A stretch of DNA of 64,000 bases from Pradoshia eiseniae (GCF_002946355.1 NZ_PKOZ01000005.1:179236-243235); one strand, 5' to 3'; counted from the first letter of the stretch, positions 35,327-49,261 are shown. The notes: a model not told the origin generated them from the letters alone. Numbers and translations are program-made.

Positions 35327-37210
35327 TCATTTAACTGTGACCTTTGTTGCCTTACTCTTATTTTTCGCTTTATCGTAAGCATAAACGCTCAAGACCGTTC
35401 CTTTTTTCTGTGCTTTAATTGCTAAGGAATAGCTTCCCTTTGCATTAACTGTTGCTGTCTTCAGGTAAGTACTGCCACGGTAAATTTTTACCGTTCCATT
35501 CTTTTCAGCCGTTCCTGTCATCTTAGTCGTTTTGCTTGTCACTTTATTAACCTTTGGCGCAGCTGGAGGTGTTTTGTCGATTACAGTCATCGTTCTGCCT
35601 GAACTGAAATTGCCTGCTGCATCCTTGGCTTTTAGGATAATCTTCGTTCCAGCTTTCTTCTTCGTTATTTTGATTGAATACGTACCAGAACTGCTTGCTT
35701 TTGCATTTGCAATTGATTTACCGCTCACATAAGCATAAACCCTAGATCCTTTTTCAGCGGTTCCTTTGATGGTAGTGTCATTGTCATCGATAGTATTGAC
35801 TTTCGGCATGCCTGGAGGTGTTTTATCAATTACAGTTATTGTATTGCCTGAGCTAAAATTACCTGCTGCATCCTTCACCTTCACAAGAACCTTCGTCCCG
35901 GCTTTTTGCTTGCTGATTTTGATAATATAGTTGCCTGTTTTGCTATCAGCCTTAGCACTGCCGATGGATTTGCCTTTCACATGCGCATAAACCATTGAGC
36001 CCTTCTCTGCATTGCCTTTTATGACGATGTCGTTGTCATCGATAGCGCTGACTTTCGGTTTGCCTGGCGGTGTCCCATCTGTTACAGCAATGGTCTTCTT
36101 CTCATGGACAAGCCCTTTCGCATCCTTTAACGTAAAGGTGAGCTTGGTCCCTTGTTTTAATTTACTGCTAATAGCAAGAGAATAAGTCTGATCGGCAGAG
36201 GAAATGTCTCTATTTTTCACTTTATCCGACCCAGAAACAGTAATGGAGTAGCCCTTTGCCACATTTCCTGTAACTTTGGTTGATTGGTCAGTAACCTTAT
36301 TAACTGTAAATATAGATTTCGCTAAATAAGCAGATGAGACGTATCCATTTTCTCCACTGCTTGTCTTAACTGGATACCATACGAATTGATTATTCTTTGC
36401 TTTTGTCTCGTCATAAACGAAATTTCCTGCAATCGTCAAAGGTGTCCCCTTCACGAGACTCCTTAGTTCTTTCTGAGATGTACCAGGAGTTTTTCGTAGC
36501 TTAACGCCATCCGTAGTCGTGATGACCTTGCTATTCATAACAAGTGCAGCGTGCGATGTCGTAATAACATTTGGTATCGTATATAACTTCTTTTTAAATA
36601 TAATATTATTTGTGCTATTTGAATCATATTCAAAGTCACTCTTTACAAAAGGATACCTGGCTAATGTCCTACCCTCGAGATGATATCTATTCAATGCAGC
36701 CATGACCTTTTCCTGATAGGCATTCGAATTAGTCTGAATAGGATCCCTATCCTTATAGATTGGACTATTTATCGGTTTCGTTCCATTATACGCCATCACC
36801 GGAAAATACCAGCTTTCAATCACGTATTCTGTTCCTCCGCTAAGCTTAGGCAAATCTCCTCTATTGTACATTTCATTTAAAATCTCTGCACCAGCTCGAA
36901 TATTATAGGCAATATCATTCTTCAAACTTGTCTGGTCATAGTCTGCCTTATTCGTGATTTGCATAATCCCAATACCTCCATCACTCGAGATATTAGGCTT
37001 GCCATTCACAAACTGTTTCCATCCAGATTCCACCCAAGCAACGGATTTCAATACTTCTGGAGGAATCCCTTGTTTAATTGCTTCTTCAGTCAGCAATCGA
37101 TTGATATACTGAAAACTAGGATTCTCATTTTCCGCTGCCGATACATTACTCCAACCCATTCCCACGGCCAACATAACCAGTAGCCCAATCCTCACAAAAA
37201 ATGATTTCAC
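35327..37210 (-). CDS. secreted lytic transglycosylase with SH3 and Ig-like repeats
   Basis: The 627-residue exported protein has a signal peptide (1-25, cleavage after SAA or so), then a lysozyme-like SLT domain (about 30-185) with the catalytic Glu in SVAWVESGWKQFV and the GGIGIMQITN motif. A bacterial SH3 domain follows (about 227-300, with GVKLRKTPG and ENGYVSSAYL). Four Ig-like modules of about 80 residues then run to the C-terminus, the middle two nearly identical and separated by DKTPPG linkers. It cuts or remodels peptidoglycan outside the cell; the Ig-like array probably binds wall or carbohydrate. It starts at GTG 37210 behind AGGAG. The near-identical repeats point to recent internal duplication. 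Confidence 0.85.
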   Translation of the reverse strand: MKSFFVRIGLLVMLAVGMGWSNVSAAENENPSFQYINRLLTEEAIKQGIPPEVLKSVAWVESGWKQFVNGKPNISSDGGIGIMQITNKADYDQTSLKNDIAYNIRAGAEILNEMYNRGDLPKLSGGTEYVIESWYFPVMAYNGTKPINSPIYKDRDPIQTNSNAYQEKVMAALNRYHLEGRTLARYPFVKSDFEYDSNSTNNIIFKKKLYTIPNVITTSHAALVMNSKVITTTDGVKLRKTPGTSQKELRSLVKGTPLTIAGNFVYDETKAKNNQFVWYPVKTSSGENGYVSSAYLAKSIFTVNKVTDQSTKVTGNVAKGYSITVSGSDKVKNRDISSADQTYSLAISSKLKQGTKLTFTLKDAKGLVHEKKTIAVTDGTPPGKPKVSAIDDNDIVIKGNAEKGSMVYAHVKGKSIGSAKADSKTGNYIIKISKQKAGTKVLVKVKDAAGNFSSGNTITVIDKTPPGMPKVNTIDDNDTTIKGTAEKGSRVYAYVSGKSIANAKASSSGTYSIKITKKKAGTKIILKAKDAAGNFSSGRTMTVIDKTPPAAPKVNKVTSKTTKMTGTAEKNGTVKIYRGSTYLKTATVNAKGSYSLAIKAQKKGTVLSVYAYDKAKNKSKATKVTVK

Positions 37211-37599
37211 TTTTTATATTCTCCTAGCCTATTAAGATATAAACATTCTAACATATTTAAATAATAGGAAAATACACCAAACTTTAGTTTTTGGAGATTC
37301 GAAGACATATATTTCACCTTAACAGGAAAACTAGACCGCCTTAAATAGACAGTCTAAACAAGCCATTCGCCTGCAATACATGACAGATGGCACCACATTG
37401 AGAAACTGTATGGAAAAATCCACTTTTGACCTTTCACGCTTGCATAAAAGCTTGTATATAATGTTTGCAAGTGACAGAAAACGAGAACATTCATCCGGCA
37501 AGGAAGCCATTGCGCTTAGAAGCGTTATTTTTCTCGCCTTTCTTTTAACATTCTATTTGGACAACCTTGCCTTATACATAAATAGAGGAGGAATCGATT

Positions 37600-38787
37600 A
37601 TGCCTGTAAGTGCTATCGTGCTCGACTTAAGCCCATGCGGCATTGGCATCATCAGAAGTCTTGCCTCCATGGGCGTTCATGTTCACGCCTATGATTGTCT
37701 GGAAAAATACAAAAAGGGTCGAACTCGCTTTGCTACCTGCAAGCCATGTCCCGACCCCCTTACCCACGATGAGTTTCTCCTTCAATTCCTCCTAAAGGAA
37801 CGACAGCTCTTTGAAGAGGATCCCATCTTATTGGCCGGTTCAGATGAATTTCTGCTATTCATGTCTAAATATCGGACAAGGCTGGCTATGCATTATCGCT
37901 TTTTATTTCCTGATTCCTTATTCATTGACTCCATTATTGATAAGCGGCTTCTCATCAAGATGATGGAGGAACATCATCTTCCAGCACCCAAAACATTAGT
38001 TGTCAATAATCCATTACGCTATCGGACGATCCTGCGAGACATTCCGTTCCCCTGCGTCATAAAACCTGTCTTCGGATATGAATTTCGCAGGCATCTGAAC
38101 CGGAAAGTTATCGTCATTGAGGATCTCAATCAGCTGCGAAAAGACCTAGCCCATTACAGTCTATTCGGAGAATTACTCATTCAGGAAATAGTGCCAGGAC
38201 CAGATGAGGCTATCTACCAGGTCGGTGCTCTTTATGATGAAGGAAGACAGCTCCGAGCTGCCTTCATGGGGCGAACGCTCGATCAATATCCAACCAAGTA
38301 TGGTTCATGTACGCTAGTTGAGAGCATTGTCGAAGAAGAGGTCCTAAAAGAAGGTCTCCGTATCCTCGAGTTGCTCAAAGTAACCGGCATCGCAGCAGTC
38401 GAATTAAAAAGAGATTGCACTGATGGAAAACTGAAAATCCTCGACATTAAGGCAAGATCATGGCTATGGCACTCCTTGGCAACAAGATGTCGTATCAATC
38501 TTCCCTATCTGTACTGCTTAACATTGCTTAACAAGCCCTTTGAACCAGCCCTGGATCAAAAAGAAGGCATCCAATGGCTTCATCTTATCCCTCATTTTCT
38601 TTCCGCACGCGAAAAACGTCAATCTAAGAAGTTGACCTGGTCCAGATTGGTTCACACGCTTTTCGGGCCAAAGGAATTCGCCCTTTTTAAATGGAATGAC
38701 CCGATGCCCGCCATCCGCATTGGTATCTCCAACCTGCTTACAGAATGGCGAACGAAAAAGACTATGAAGAAACTCAATCAAAAATAA
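37600..38787 (+). CDS. ATP-grasp carboxylate-amine ligase-like protein
   Basis: The 395-residue protein has an N-terminal Rossmann-like part (VLDLSPCGIGIIRSLASMGV) and a central ATP-grasp fold (about 110-320). Visible ATP-grasp elements are PFPCVIKPVFGYEF (ATP-binding lysine), ELLIQEIVPGPDEAIYQVG, and the acidic strand VELKRDCTDGKLKILDIKARSW, where the usual E-x-N of this family is DIKAR. It probably ligates an amino acid or amine to a carboxylate in cell-wall or capsule chemistry; substrates are unknown. It is divergent from the lytic transglycosylase across a 389-bp gap (37211-37599) in which I see no gene. ATG follows AGAGGAGG. Confidence 0.75.
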   Translation: MPVSAIVLDLSPCGIGIIRSLASMGVHVHAYDCLEKYKKGRTRFATCKPCPDPLTHDEFLLQFLLKERQLFEEDPILLAGSDEFLLFMSKYRTRLAMHYRFLFPDSLFIDSIIDKRLLIKMMEEHHLPAPKTLVVNNPLRYRTILRDIPFPCVIKPVFGYEFRRHLNRKVIVIEDLNQLRKDLAHYSLFGELLIQEIVPGPDEAIYQVGALYDEGRQLRAAFMGRTLDQYPTKYGSCTLVESIVEEEVLKEGLRILELLKVTGIAAVELKRDCTDGKLKILDIKARSWLWHSLATRCRINLPYLYCLTLLNKPFEPALDQKEGIQWLHLIPHFLSAREKRQSKKLTWSRLVHTLFGPKEFALFKWNDPMPAIRIGISNLLTEWRTKKTMKKLNQK

Positions 38788-38792
38788 AATTG

Positions 38793-38829
38793 CCCCATAA
38801 CTGACATTTGCCTGAAGGAATGGGGTTTT
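38793..38829 (+). terminator. Rho-independent terminator of ATP-grasp gene
   Basis: The stem CCCCAT / ATGGGG is followed by TTTTA directly after the stop codon. Confidence 0.6.
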
Positions 38830-38842
38830 ACATAACCTCTAC

Positions 38843-39520
38843 TTATATCAAATGCTGAATCAAAAAGACCACCGGCGGGACAGCCAACGCTGGTAAAAGA
38901 TTGAGAGTTTTAAATTTCTTAATCCCCAAAATGCTCAAACCTGATGCTAATATCAACAGTCCGCCTACAATTGACACTTCATTCAATAAGTCTGTGCTTA
39001 AAGATGCCTCCATGAAACTGGTCAACAAATAAATCGACCCTTGCCAGAAGAACAAAACGATTGCCGCCATCATAATACCGATCCCAAAGGTGGATGCGAG
39101 CACAATTGAGGTAATGCCATCGAGCATCCCATTGGCCATTAAATATGTATAATTATTGTTCAAGGCCGCTTCGATTGGACCGAGAATGGATAATGTTCCG
39201 ATACAAAATAACAGAATGGCAGTTGATAACCCCTCTGCTAAATTTCCGTTCGAATAACAATTAACTAAAGTATTGAATCTTCCATCTAAATCCAATTTCT
39301 GTCCAAGCACCCCTCCAACGGCCAAGCTGACGATAAACAGGACTGGATATTCACTCAGAGGCAAATGCTGCACAACCGCATTTATGCCCAGTCCCATCGC
39401 AGCCAAACCCATGGCATGCATAAGAATGGTATGATATTCGTCCTTAATTCCTTTCTTAAAAATACTGCCAATCAAGCTGCCTGCAATAATCATTGCTACA
39501 TTAAAGAGCGTGCCATACAT
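38843..39520 (-). CDS. DUF554 family membrane protein (YdfK-like)
   Basis: The 225-residue protein has about seven hydrophobic segments, starting MYGTLFNVAMIIAGSLIGS. The family-specific FCIGTLSILGPIEAALNNNY, ANGMLDGITSIVLASTFGIG and the C-terminal VGGLLILASGLSILGIKKFKTLNLLPAL identify DUF554. It is a cytoplasmic membrane protein, possibly a transporter; no substrate is established. ATG 39520 is chosen, 6 nt after GGGGG; an ATG four codons earlier lies before the ribosome binding site. It is a single gene. Confidence 0.88.
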   Translation of the reverse strand: MYGTLFNVAMIIAGSLIGSIFKKGIKDEYHTILMHAMGLAAMGLGINAVVQHLPLSEYPVLFIVSLAVGGVLGQKLDLDGRFNTLVNCYSNGNLAEGLSTAILLFCIGTLSILGPIEAALNNNYTYLMANGMLDGITSIVLASTFGIGIMMAAIVLFFWQGSIYLLTSFMEASLSTDLLNEVSIVGGLLILASGLSILGIKKFKTLNLLPALAVPPVVFLIQHLI

Positions 39521-39634
39521 ATCCCCCTGCATCTCCCATCTGTCTGTCTTTCTTCATTCTTCATTTTATCTTAACGCATATTCTATGCATATAGAAAAAC
39601 AACACAGCTAACTGACGAGACATTTGCACAAAAA

Positions 39635-39666
39635 TAAAAAGAAGACTAGTTCTCTAGCCTTCTTTT
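39635..39666 (-). terminator. Rho-independent terminator of pdaC-like gene
   Basis: The stem AGAAG-CTAG / CTAG-CTTCT, with one internal mismatch, is followed on the minus strand by TTTTTATTTTTG. Confidence 0.7.
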
Positions 39667-39723
39667 CCATGACCGTCATAATAATGATTTTGACGTACAG
39701 AGTACTGAATATAACGAAAGATT

Positions 39724-41136
39724 TTAGGATGGATCCTTCAGCTCAGATACCCGCACACATTCATAGCCTTCAGATTTTAAATATTTTAGAATCGGCTCTA
39801 TTGCCTCCACGCTTGTTTCATGGATATCATGCATGAGGATGATGGAGCCGTCTTTTACATTTTCCTCAACGATTTTTAGTATTTGAGCCGGGTCGTGTGA
39901 TTTCCAGTCTAATGTATCGATTGTCCACAATACTGTCGGGCTGGTGATAGAGCTTTGAACTTGTTTATTAATGGCCCCATATGGCGGGCGAAATACAGTA
40001 GATTCTCTACCTGTCGCACTCTTTATAGCATCATTTGTTCTTTCGATTTCTTGAATTCCTTCTTCCTTGCTTAAGGTAGAAAGATCTTTATGATTCCATG
40101 TGTGATTCCCTAATTCATGTCCTTCATCTGCAACCATCTTAGCAACTTCCGGATAGAAATCAACCCTGTTTCCCAGCATAAAAAATGTCGCTTTCGCCTC
40201 ATACTTATTCAAGAGCTCAATAATCTTCAAGGTGTTTTTTGGATGAGGACCATCATCAAACGTAAGTGCCACTCGTTTACTGCTTATTGAAGGCTCTTCA
40301 TCCTTTGGCTCTTCTTTCTCGATTTGTTTATCAGGTTCTTGATTCTCTTGACCTTGATACTCAATGAGTAATCTATCCTTCCATTCATCTGTCAATAAAT
40401 CCTGTATTTCTTCTAATGGGACGATAATTTCCGGCATACCTGCCGCCCCAGCTGTTACTTCATACTTATTGAATTTAAATACAGCCGACTTATCCTTGAA
40501 ATATAAATTAGAAAAATGATTCTTCTCATTCATAGCCCAATCCTTCAATTCCTCCTCAAAAAAATATGGGCTGTATTCCTTTGAATTCTTGAATTTTTCA
40601 CTAATGAGCACATATAGCTCTTCTCTGCTTTGTTCAGTATCCTTTAAGATTTTTGTTGGCTGAATAAATTTCCCTTCCTCTACGTCTACCAAATAAATTC
40701 TCGATTTTTGCTCGCCATTTGCCCCTGCTACATAACTTTCTTCAGAAAATACAATTGAATAGGTATTTTCAGCGTTGTGGTAAATCTCAACCAGTAAGTA
40801 CAAATTAGCCACCTGATTTTTTAGGTACTCCTCGTTCTCATTGACAGCTGTTAAGAAATCCTTCTCAACAGAAGAAACGTAATTATCTATCTCCTTATTT
40901 AATCCCTTGCTTTTAAATTTGGGATAATGCACCGCCATTTGATATTTTTCTTTATCCGTTATTTCTGTTATTAGATCCACTCCTGGATATTTAGAGGATG
41001 CTACTTTTAATTCGTTTGTTTTTGCTTCTTCTTTTCTTTCTTCCTTAATATCTTGAAAGAAACCGAAAATAAGATAGCCTGCTAACAATAAACCCAATAC
41101 AAATAAAATACGATACAATACTTTTGTTCGTTTCAT
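39724..41136 (-). CDS. pdaC: polysaccharide deacetylase with DUF4163/DUF3298 region (PdaC-like)
   Basis: The 470-residue exported protein has an N-terminal membrane anchor (IL FVLGLLLAGYLIFGFF region, 9-28). A DUF4163/DUF3298 region (about 50-260) follows, then a Glu/Lys-rich linker and a C-terminal NodB deacetylase domain (about 285-465). NodB motifs are intact: VALTFDDGPHP, the zinc histidines in ELGNHTWNHKDLS, RPPYGAIN, and LMHDIHE. Domain order and length match B. subtilis PdaC, which removes acetyl groups from MurNAc of peptidoglycan and contributes to lysozyme resistance. ATG 41136 is used; its ribosome binding site is weak to moderate (AGGAG at 7 nt). It is a single gene. Confidence 0.85.
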   Translation of the reverse strand: MKRTKVLYRILFVLGLLLAGYLIFGFFQDIKEERKEEAKTNELKVASSKYPGVDLITEITDKEKYQMAVHYPKFKSKGLNKEIDNYVSSVEKDFLTAVNENEEYLKNQVANLYLLVEIYHNAENTYSIVFSEESYVAGANGEQKSRIYLVDVEEGKFIQPTKILKDTEQSREELYVLISEKFKNSKEYSPYFFEEELKDWAMNEKNHFSNLYFKDKSAVFKFNKYEVTAGAAGMPEIIVPLEEIQDLLTDEWKDRLLIEYQGQENQEPDKQIEKEEPKDEEPSISSKRVALTFDDGPHPKNTLKIIELLNKYEAKATFFMLGNRVDFYPEVAKMVADEGHELGNHTWNHKDLSTLSKEEGIQEIERTNDAIKSATGRESTVFRPPYGAINKQVQSSITSPTVLWTIDTLDWKSHDPAQILKIVEENVKDGSIILMHDIHETSVEAIEPILKYLKSEGYECVRVSELKDPS

Positions 41137-41194
41137 ATATACACTCCTGCCGTTTACCGCTTCTGAGAAATTTATGCTAAATAAGTAAAGAGAA

Positions 41195-41221
41195 CCTCCT
41201 CCCTTTTAATTGGGGAGGAGG
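41195..41221 (-). terminator. terminator after the TM2 pseudogene
   Basis: The stem CCTCCTCCC / GGGAGGAGG is followed by TTCTCTTT on the minus strand. It is nearly the same stem as the eno terminator at 41867-41906. Confidence 0.65.
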
Positions 41222-41269
41222 CGTTGCAAATATATTAGATGCATTTGTAAAGGATTCAAAATCTTAAAT

Positions 41270-41776
41270 TTAGGCGAGATAACTTCTATATCCCTTATCA
41301 TGTTTTCTGGCGAAATTCTCTTCATTGCTAAACAAATAAATAATTCCCTCAATAAACCCTATGATGGCTGGGATATAAGTCAACAAAAACAATAGGTAAA
41401 TGAGCCCCATTCCCCATCTTCCCAGGTAAAACTTATGCGCTCCAATACCCCCTAAATAATATTCCAAGCAGTCCTGCGACTACTTTACTCTTTGTATATC
41501 TGGCTCCTAAAGGTGCACCATAGGCATTGCTTCCTGCTGATGAAGAGCTCGCAGCTCCTCTCCTCCACCAGCGTTCATAAACACCATCGGTTGATTACTA
41601 CCCTTATCCTCTAGTTTCTCCATTTTTCTTTGATTCTCTTCAAATAATTCATCAATACATTTTTTACAATAATTGTTTCCTTTCAGCTCTGTGTTACAAT
41701 TTTCACATATGAATTTACCACAACCTACACATGTTCCCACAGCTTCGACATCATTATGTACGTAACAATTTAGCAT
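41270..41776 (-). pseudogene. B-box zinc finger/TM2 domain protein gene with two frameshifts
   Basis: The 5' part encodes a B-box-like zinc finger (NCYVHNDVEAVGTCVGCGKF, then CENCN and YCKKC). The 3' part encodes a TM2 domain (GGIGAHKFYLGRWGMGLIYL, then ARKHDKGYR). Between them the frame must shift twice. Near 41556-41566 reading passes to a second frame that gives SSSSAGSNAYGAPLGARYTK and SKVVAGLLGILF. Near 41453 one extra base returns it to the first frame. Read straight through, a TAG stops the frame at 41507. A ribosome binding site before the presumed ATG 41776 is also lacking. It is probably a decayed gene; a pair of compensating sequencing errors is the alternative. The intact product would be about 168 residues. 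Confidence 0.75.
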
Positions 41777-41866
41777 AAATAAACTTAATCTATAGGGCGT
41801 TAAACTTGGCAATTAATCATTAATCATTGAAATGTAGAAAAATCCCCTACCAGTAAGCAGAAGACC

Positions 41867-41906
41867 AAAAAAACGCCTCCTCCCTCTAATAAGGGAGGAG
41901 GCGTTT
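41867..41906 (-). terminator. terminator of the glycolytic operon (after eno)
   Basis: The perfect 14-bp stem AAACGCCTCCTCCC / GGGAGGAGGCGTTT is followed by TTTTTTGG on the minus strand. Confidence 0.85.
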
Positions 41907-41922
41907 TACATTCAACCGCTAA

Positions 41923-45563
<3,641 letters not shown>

Positions 45564-45664
45564 TTAAAACATCCTTTCCCATTTTAAGAAATTCCTGTTC
45601 GTCTGTATTTTAACAGGGCCCTTGTCAAAATACATCCTTACCAGGCTAATTTACTTAAATATTC

Positions 45665-46846
45665 TTATTTATCGTTTAAAGCTACAACGCCAGGAAGTTC
45701 TTTTCCTTCGATGAATTCTAAGGAAGCTCCGCCGCCTGTAGAGATGTGGGACATCTTCTCAGCAAGGTGGAATTTCTCAGCCGCCGCTGCAGAGTCTCCT
45801 CCGCCGACAACGCTAAACGCATCAGAATCAGCAAGTGCTTGCGCTACGCCTTTTGTGCCGTTAGCGAATTTATCGAATTCAAATACGCCCATTGGTCCGT
45901 TCCAGATAACTAATTTAGAGTTTTTAATAACATCCGCATATAGTTCAACTGTTTTCGGTCCGATATCAAGTGACATCCAATCAGCTGGAATAGCATCGAT
46001 GTCGACTACTTTAGATTCTACGTTTTCACCAAATTCAGGAGCGATAACCGCATCAATTGGCATGTAGAATTTAACGCCTTTTTCTTCTGCTTTTTGCATG
46101 AAGGATTTAGCCAAGTCAATTTTGTCTTCCTCTAATAGGGATGTACCGATCTCGTAGCCTTTAGCCTTGATGAATGTGTAAGCTAATCCGCCGCCGATAA
46201 TCAAGTTATCCACTTTATCAAGAAGGTTTTCAATTACACCGATCTTGTCCTTAACTTTTGCTCCGCCGATGATAGCAGTGAATGGACGTTCTGGATTAGA
46301 CATCGCTTTTCCAAGTACATCCAATTCCTTTTGCATAAGGAAGCCGGAAACAGCCGGAATATGCTTCGCGATTCCCTCTGTGGAAGCATGCGCACGGTGA
46401 GCGGCACCGAATGCGTCGTTAACGAAAATATCAGCCAATGCTGCAAATTCTTTTGCAAGCTCAGGATCATTTTTCTCTTCGCCTGGATAGAAACGAACGT
46501 TTTCAAGCAATAATACATCGCCATCATTCATTTTCTCGATTTGAGCTTTCACAGCTTCGCCGTAGGCTTCATCTGCTTTTGCTACTTCTTTGCCAAGAAG
46601 CTCGCTCAATTTAACCGCAACAGGAGTTAAGCGAAGCTCTTCCTTAACTTCACCTTTCGGACGGCCCATATGGCTCGCAAGGATTACTTTCGCACCTTGT
46701 TCCACTAGGTATTGAATTGTTGGAAGTGCCGCGCGGATACGTGTATCATCCGTAATTGTCCCGTTTTGCATCGGAACATTAAAATCTACACGGCAAAATA
46801 CCTTTTTGCCTTTTACATCAATGTCTTTAATTGATTTTTTGTTCAT
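45665..46846 (-). CDS. pgk: phosphoglycerate kinase
   Basis: This 393-residue monomeric kinase makes ATP from 1,3-bisphosphoglycerate. Conserved pieces are [42 protein letters not shown], the hinge and nucleotide region [13 protein letters not shown], and [15 protein letters not shown] 46846 follows AAGGAGG. It is separated from gapA by 192 bp that contain an intra-operon terminator-like hairpin. Confidence 0.97.
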   Translation of the reverse strand: MNKKSIKDIDVKGKKVFCRVDFNVPMQNGTITDDTRIRAALPTIQYLVEQGAKVILASHMGRPKGEVKEELRLTPVAVKLSELLGKEVAKADEAYGEAVKAQIEKMNDGDVLLLENVRFYPGEEKNDPELAKEFAALADIFVNDAFGAAHRAHASTEGIAKHIPAVSGFLMQKELDVLGKAMSNPERPFTAIIGGAKVKDKIGVIENLLDKVDNLIIGGGLAYTFIKAKGYEIGTSLLEEDKIDLAKSFMQKAEEKGVKFYMPIDAVIAPEFGENVESKVVDIDAIPADWMSLDIGPKTVELYADVIKNSKLVIWNGPMGVFEFDKFANGTKGVAQALADSDAFSVVGGGDSAAAAEKFHLAEKMSHISTGGGASLEFIEGKELPGVVALNDK

Positions 46847-46952
46847 CTGTATGAACCTCCTTAAAAATCAAAACAAATATGCCCATAACCAGCTTCTGCC
46901 CCAAACTGATCAAGACAAACTAACGCTGAATCTCTGCCCCAGATTCAAGCAA

Positions 46953-46990
46953 AATAAAAACAAAGGGAAAGGGGAATCTTCCCCTTCCCC
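46953..46990 (-). terminator. intra-operon terminator/attenuator between gapA and pgk
   Basis: The purine/pyrimidine stem GGGGAAGGGGAA / TTCCCCTTTCCC is followed on the minus strand by TTTGTTTTTATTTTG. Partial termination would leave gapA mRNA in excess over the downstream genes, as known for Bacillus gapA. Confidence 0.65.
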
Positions 46991-47038
46991 CTAAAGTTGA
47001 CAATTATATTAATTGTTCAGTATCCAAAAGGATTCGAA

Positions 47039-48079
<1,041 letters not shown>

Positions 48080-48099
48080 TTATTTTATTCAAAAGGGTG

Positions 48100-49131
48100 T
48101 TAGCCCTTAAGTAACTGAATTGCTGCACCTTCATCCGTGATTAAGGTCGGTTTCTTCGGTGCCATCTTAATATAGGCCTTAATTGCCTTTGCTTTTGAGG
48201 CTCCCCCGGCAACCGTAATGACATGCTCAACATTCGGCAGATCATCCAATTGCAGACCGATGGTGCGGACCTTCTGAATTATGTTTCCATCTTCGTCGTA
48301 ATAATATCCAAAAGCTTCGCCTATTGCCTGATTTTCTTCCAGCTCAGTAAGCTCACTAAAAGATACTTTCCTTCTCTCAGCCATGGCCTTGGCTTCACCA
48401 ACCCCATGGAGGACGATATTGGAGGATTTCAACAAATCCAGTACCTCACCAATTGCGGGTTCACTCGTCAATGTGTTGTAGGCCGCTTCACCTAGATTAT
48501 CTGGAACATACAGTACACGATAACGGGCATTCATTTTCTCAGCCATTTGCTCACAAACCGTATTGGCTTGATAACTGGCCCCTTTACCGAGTCCTCCTCT
48601 TGCAGGAACAAAAAGAATATCCTCGACATTTGGAAGTTCCGAAACATTCGGCAGCATCTTACCGATAGCGGCCATCGTTGTTCCACCTGTTACGGCAATG
48701 ATATTTTTCCCCGTAAGCAGACTTTTCATACGCGCTGCTCCAGCCCGTCCCAATTCATCAATTACCCATGGAGATGTATCACTGTCTCCATTGACGATAA
48801 CGACCTTGTCGATATTCAACTTTTCCTGTAAAAGGCGCTCCATTTCGTCTATACCCGAAAGTTGCCTGATTACACCACCAAGGTTATCCAATACCTCCTG
48901 CCCTTCATTCGTAACCGTCATGCCAGAGCTTGCGATATCAATCAATTTCTGCTCCTTTAAGAACTCCACTTCACTTCGTAAAGTTCTTTCCGTAATGTTC
49001 AGCGTTAAGGAAAGACTACGTCTGCCGACTGGCTGCATGGTGCGAATCGATCGCAGGATATTGTATCGTTTTTCCATGACCTCGAAAATATCCGGAATTA
49101 ACTTTTTTTGTAAATGGAGAGATCCATCCAT
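48100..49131 (-). CDS. cggR: central glycolytic genes repressor CggR
   Basis: The 343-residue SorC/DeoR-type repressor of the gapA operon has an N-terminal winged helix-turn-helix (about 20-85, QPVGRRSLSLTLNITERTLR) and a sugar-phosphate-binding domain with ARGGLGKGASYQANTVCEQ and HGVGEAKAMAERR. In Bacillus it binds DNA as a tetramer and is released by fructose-1,6-bisphosphate, so glycolysis induces its own lower half. A matching operator is visible just upstream at 49162-49197. ATG 49131 lies 11 nt after AAGGAG. It is the first gene of the operon. Confidence 0.96.
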   Translation of the reverse strand: MDGSLHLQKKLIPDIFEVMEKRYNILRSIRTMQPVGRRSLSLTLNITERTLRSEVEFLKEQKLIDIASSGMTVTNEGQEVLDNLGGVIRQLSGIDEMERLLQEKLNIDKVVIVNGDSDTSPWVIDELGRAGAARMKSLLTGKNIIAVTGGTTMAAIGKMLPNVSELPNVEDILFVPARGGLGKGASYQANTVCEQMAEKMNARYRVLYVPDNLGEAAYNTLTSEPAIGEVLDLLKSSNIVLHGVGEAKAMAERRKVSFSELTELEENQAIGEAFGYYYDEDGNIIQKVRTIGLQLDDLPNVEHVITVAGGASKAKAIKAYIKMAPKKPTLITDEGAAIQLLKG

Positions 49132-49161
49132 ATAAATTCAAACTCCTTTTATTATCGTTAG

Positions 49162-49197
49162 GTCATTTTATGTCCAAGCGAGACATTTTGTGTCCCT
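49162..49197 (-). promoter_or_regulatory. CggR operator
   Basis: Reading the minus strand, GGGAC-N6-TGTC-N4-TGGAC-N6-TGAC reproduces the two-half-site consensus CGGGACN6TGTCN4CGGGACN6TGTC with few mismatches. It lies downstream of the promoter at 49233-49261, consistent with the elongation road-block known for CggR. Confidence 0.85.
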
Positions 49198-49204
49198 GTT
49201 TATG

Positions 49205-49247
49205 TAAAAAAAATAACTCCTGATGTACCTATATATTATCAGGAGTT
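49205..49247 (-). terminator. Rho-independent terminator of the glutaredoxin-like gene
   Basis: The stem AACTCCTGAT / ATCAGGAGTT is followed by ATTTTTTTT on the minus strand. Its upstream arm overlaps the cggR promoter. Confidence 0.75.
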
Positions 49248-49261
49248 TTCTTGAAACACAA
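49233..49261 (-). promoter_or_regulatory. SigA-type promoter of the cggR-gapA operon
   Basis: On the minus strand TTGTGT (-35) and TAATAT (-10) are separated by 17 bp. The predicted start lies within the preceding terminator's loop, about 30 nt before the CggR operator. Confidence 0.6.

Noticed and set aside
37380..37694. 104-codon plus-strand frame upstream of the ATP-grasp gene
   Set aside because: It overlaps the start of the ATP-grasp gene in another frame, lacks a ribosome binding site and reads as non-coding sequence.
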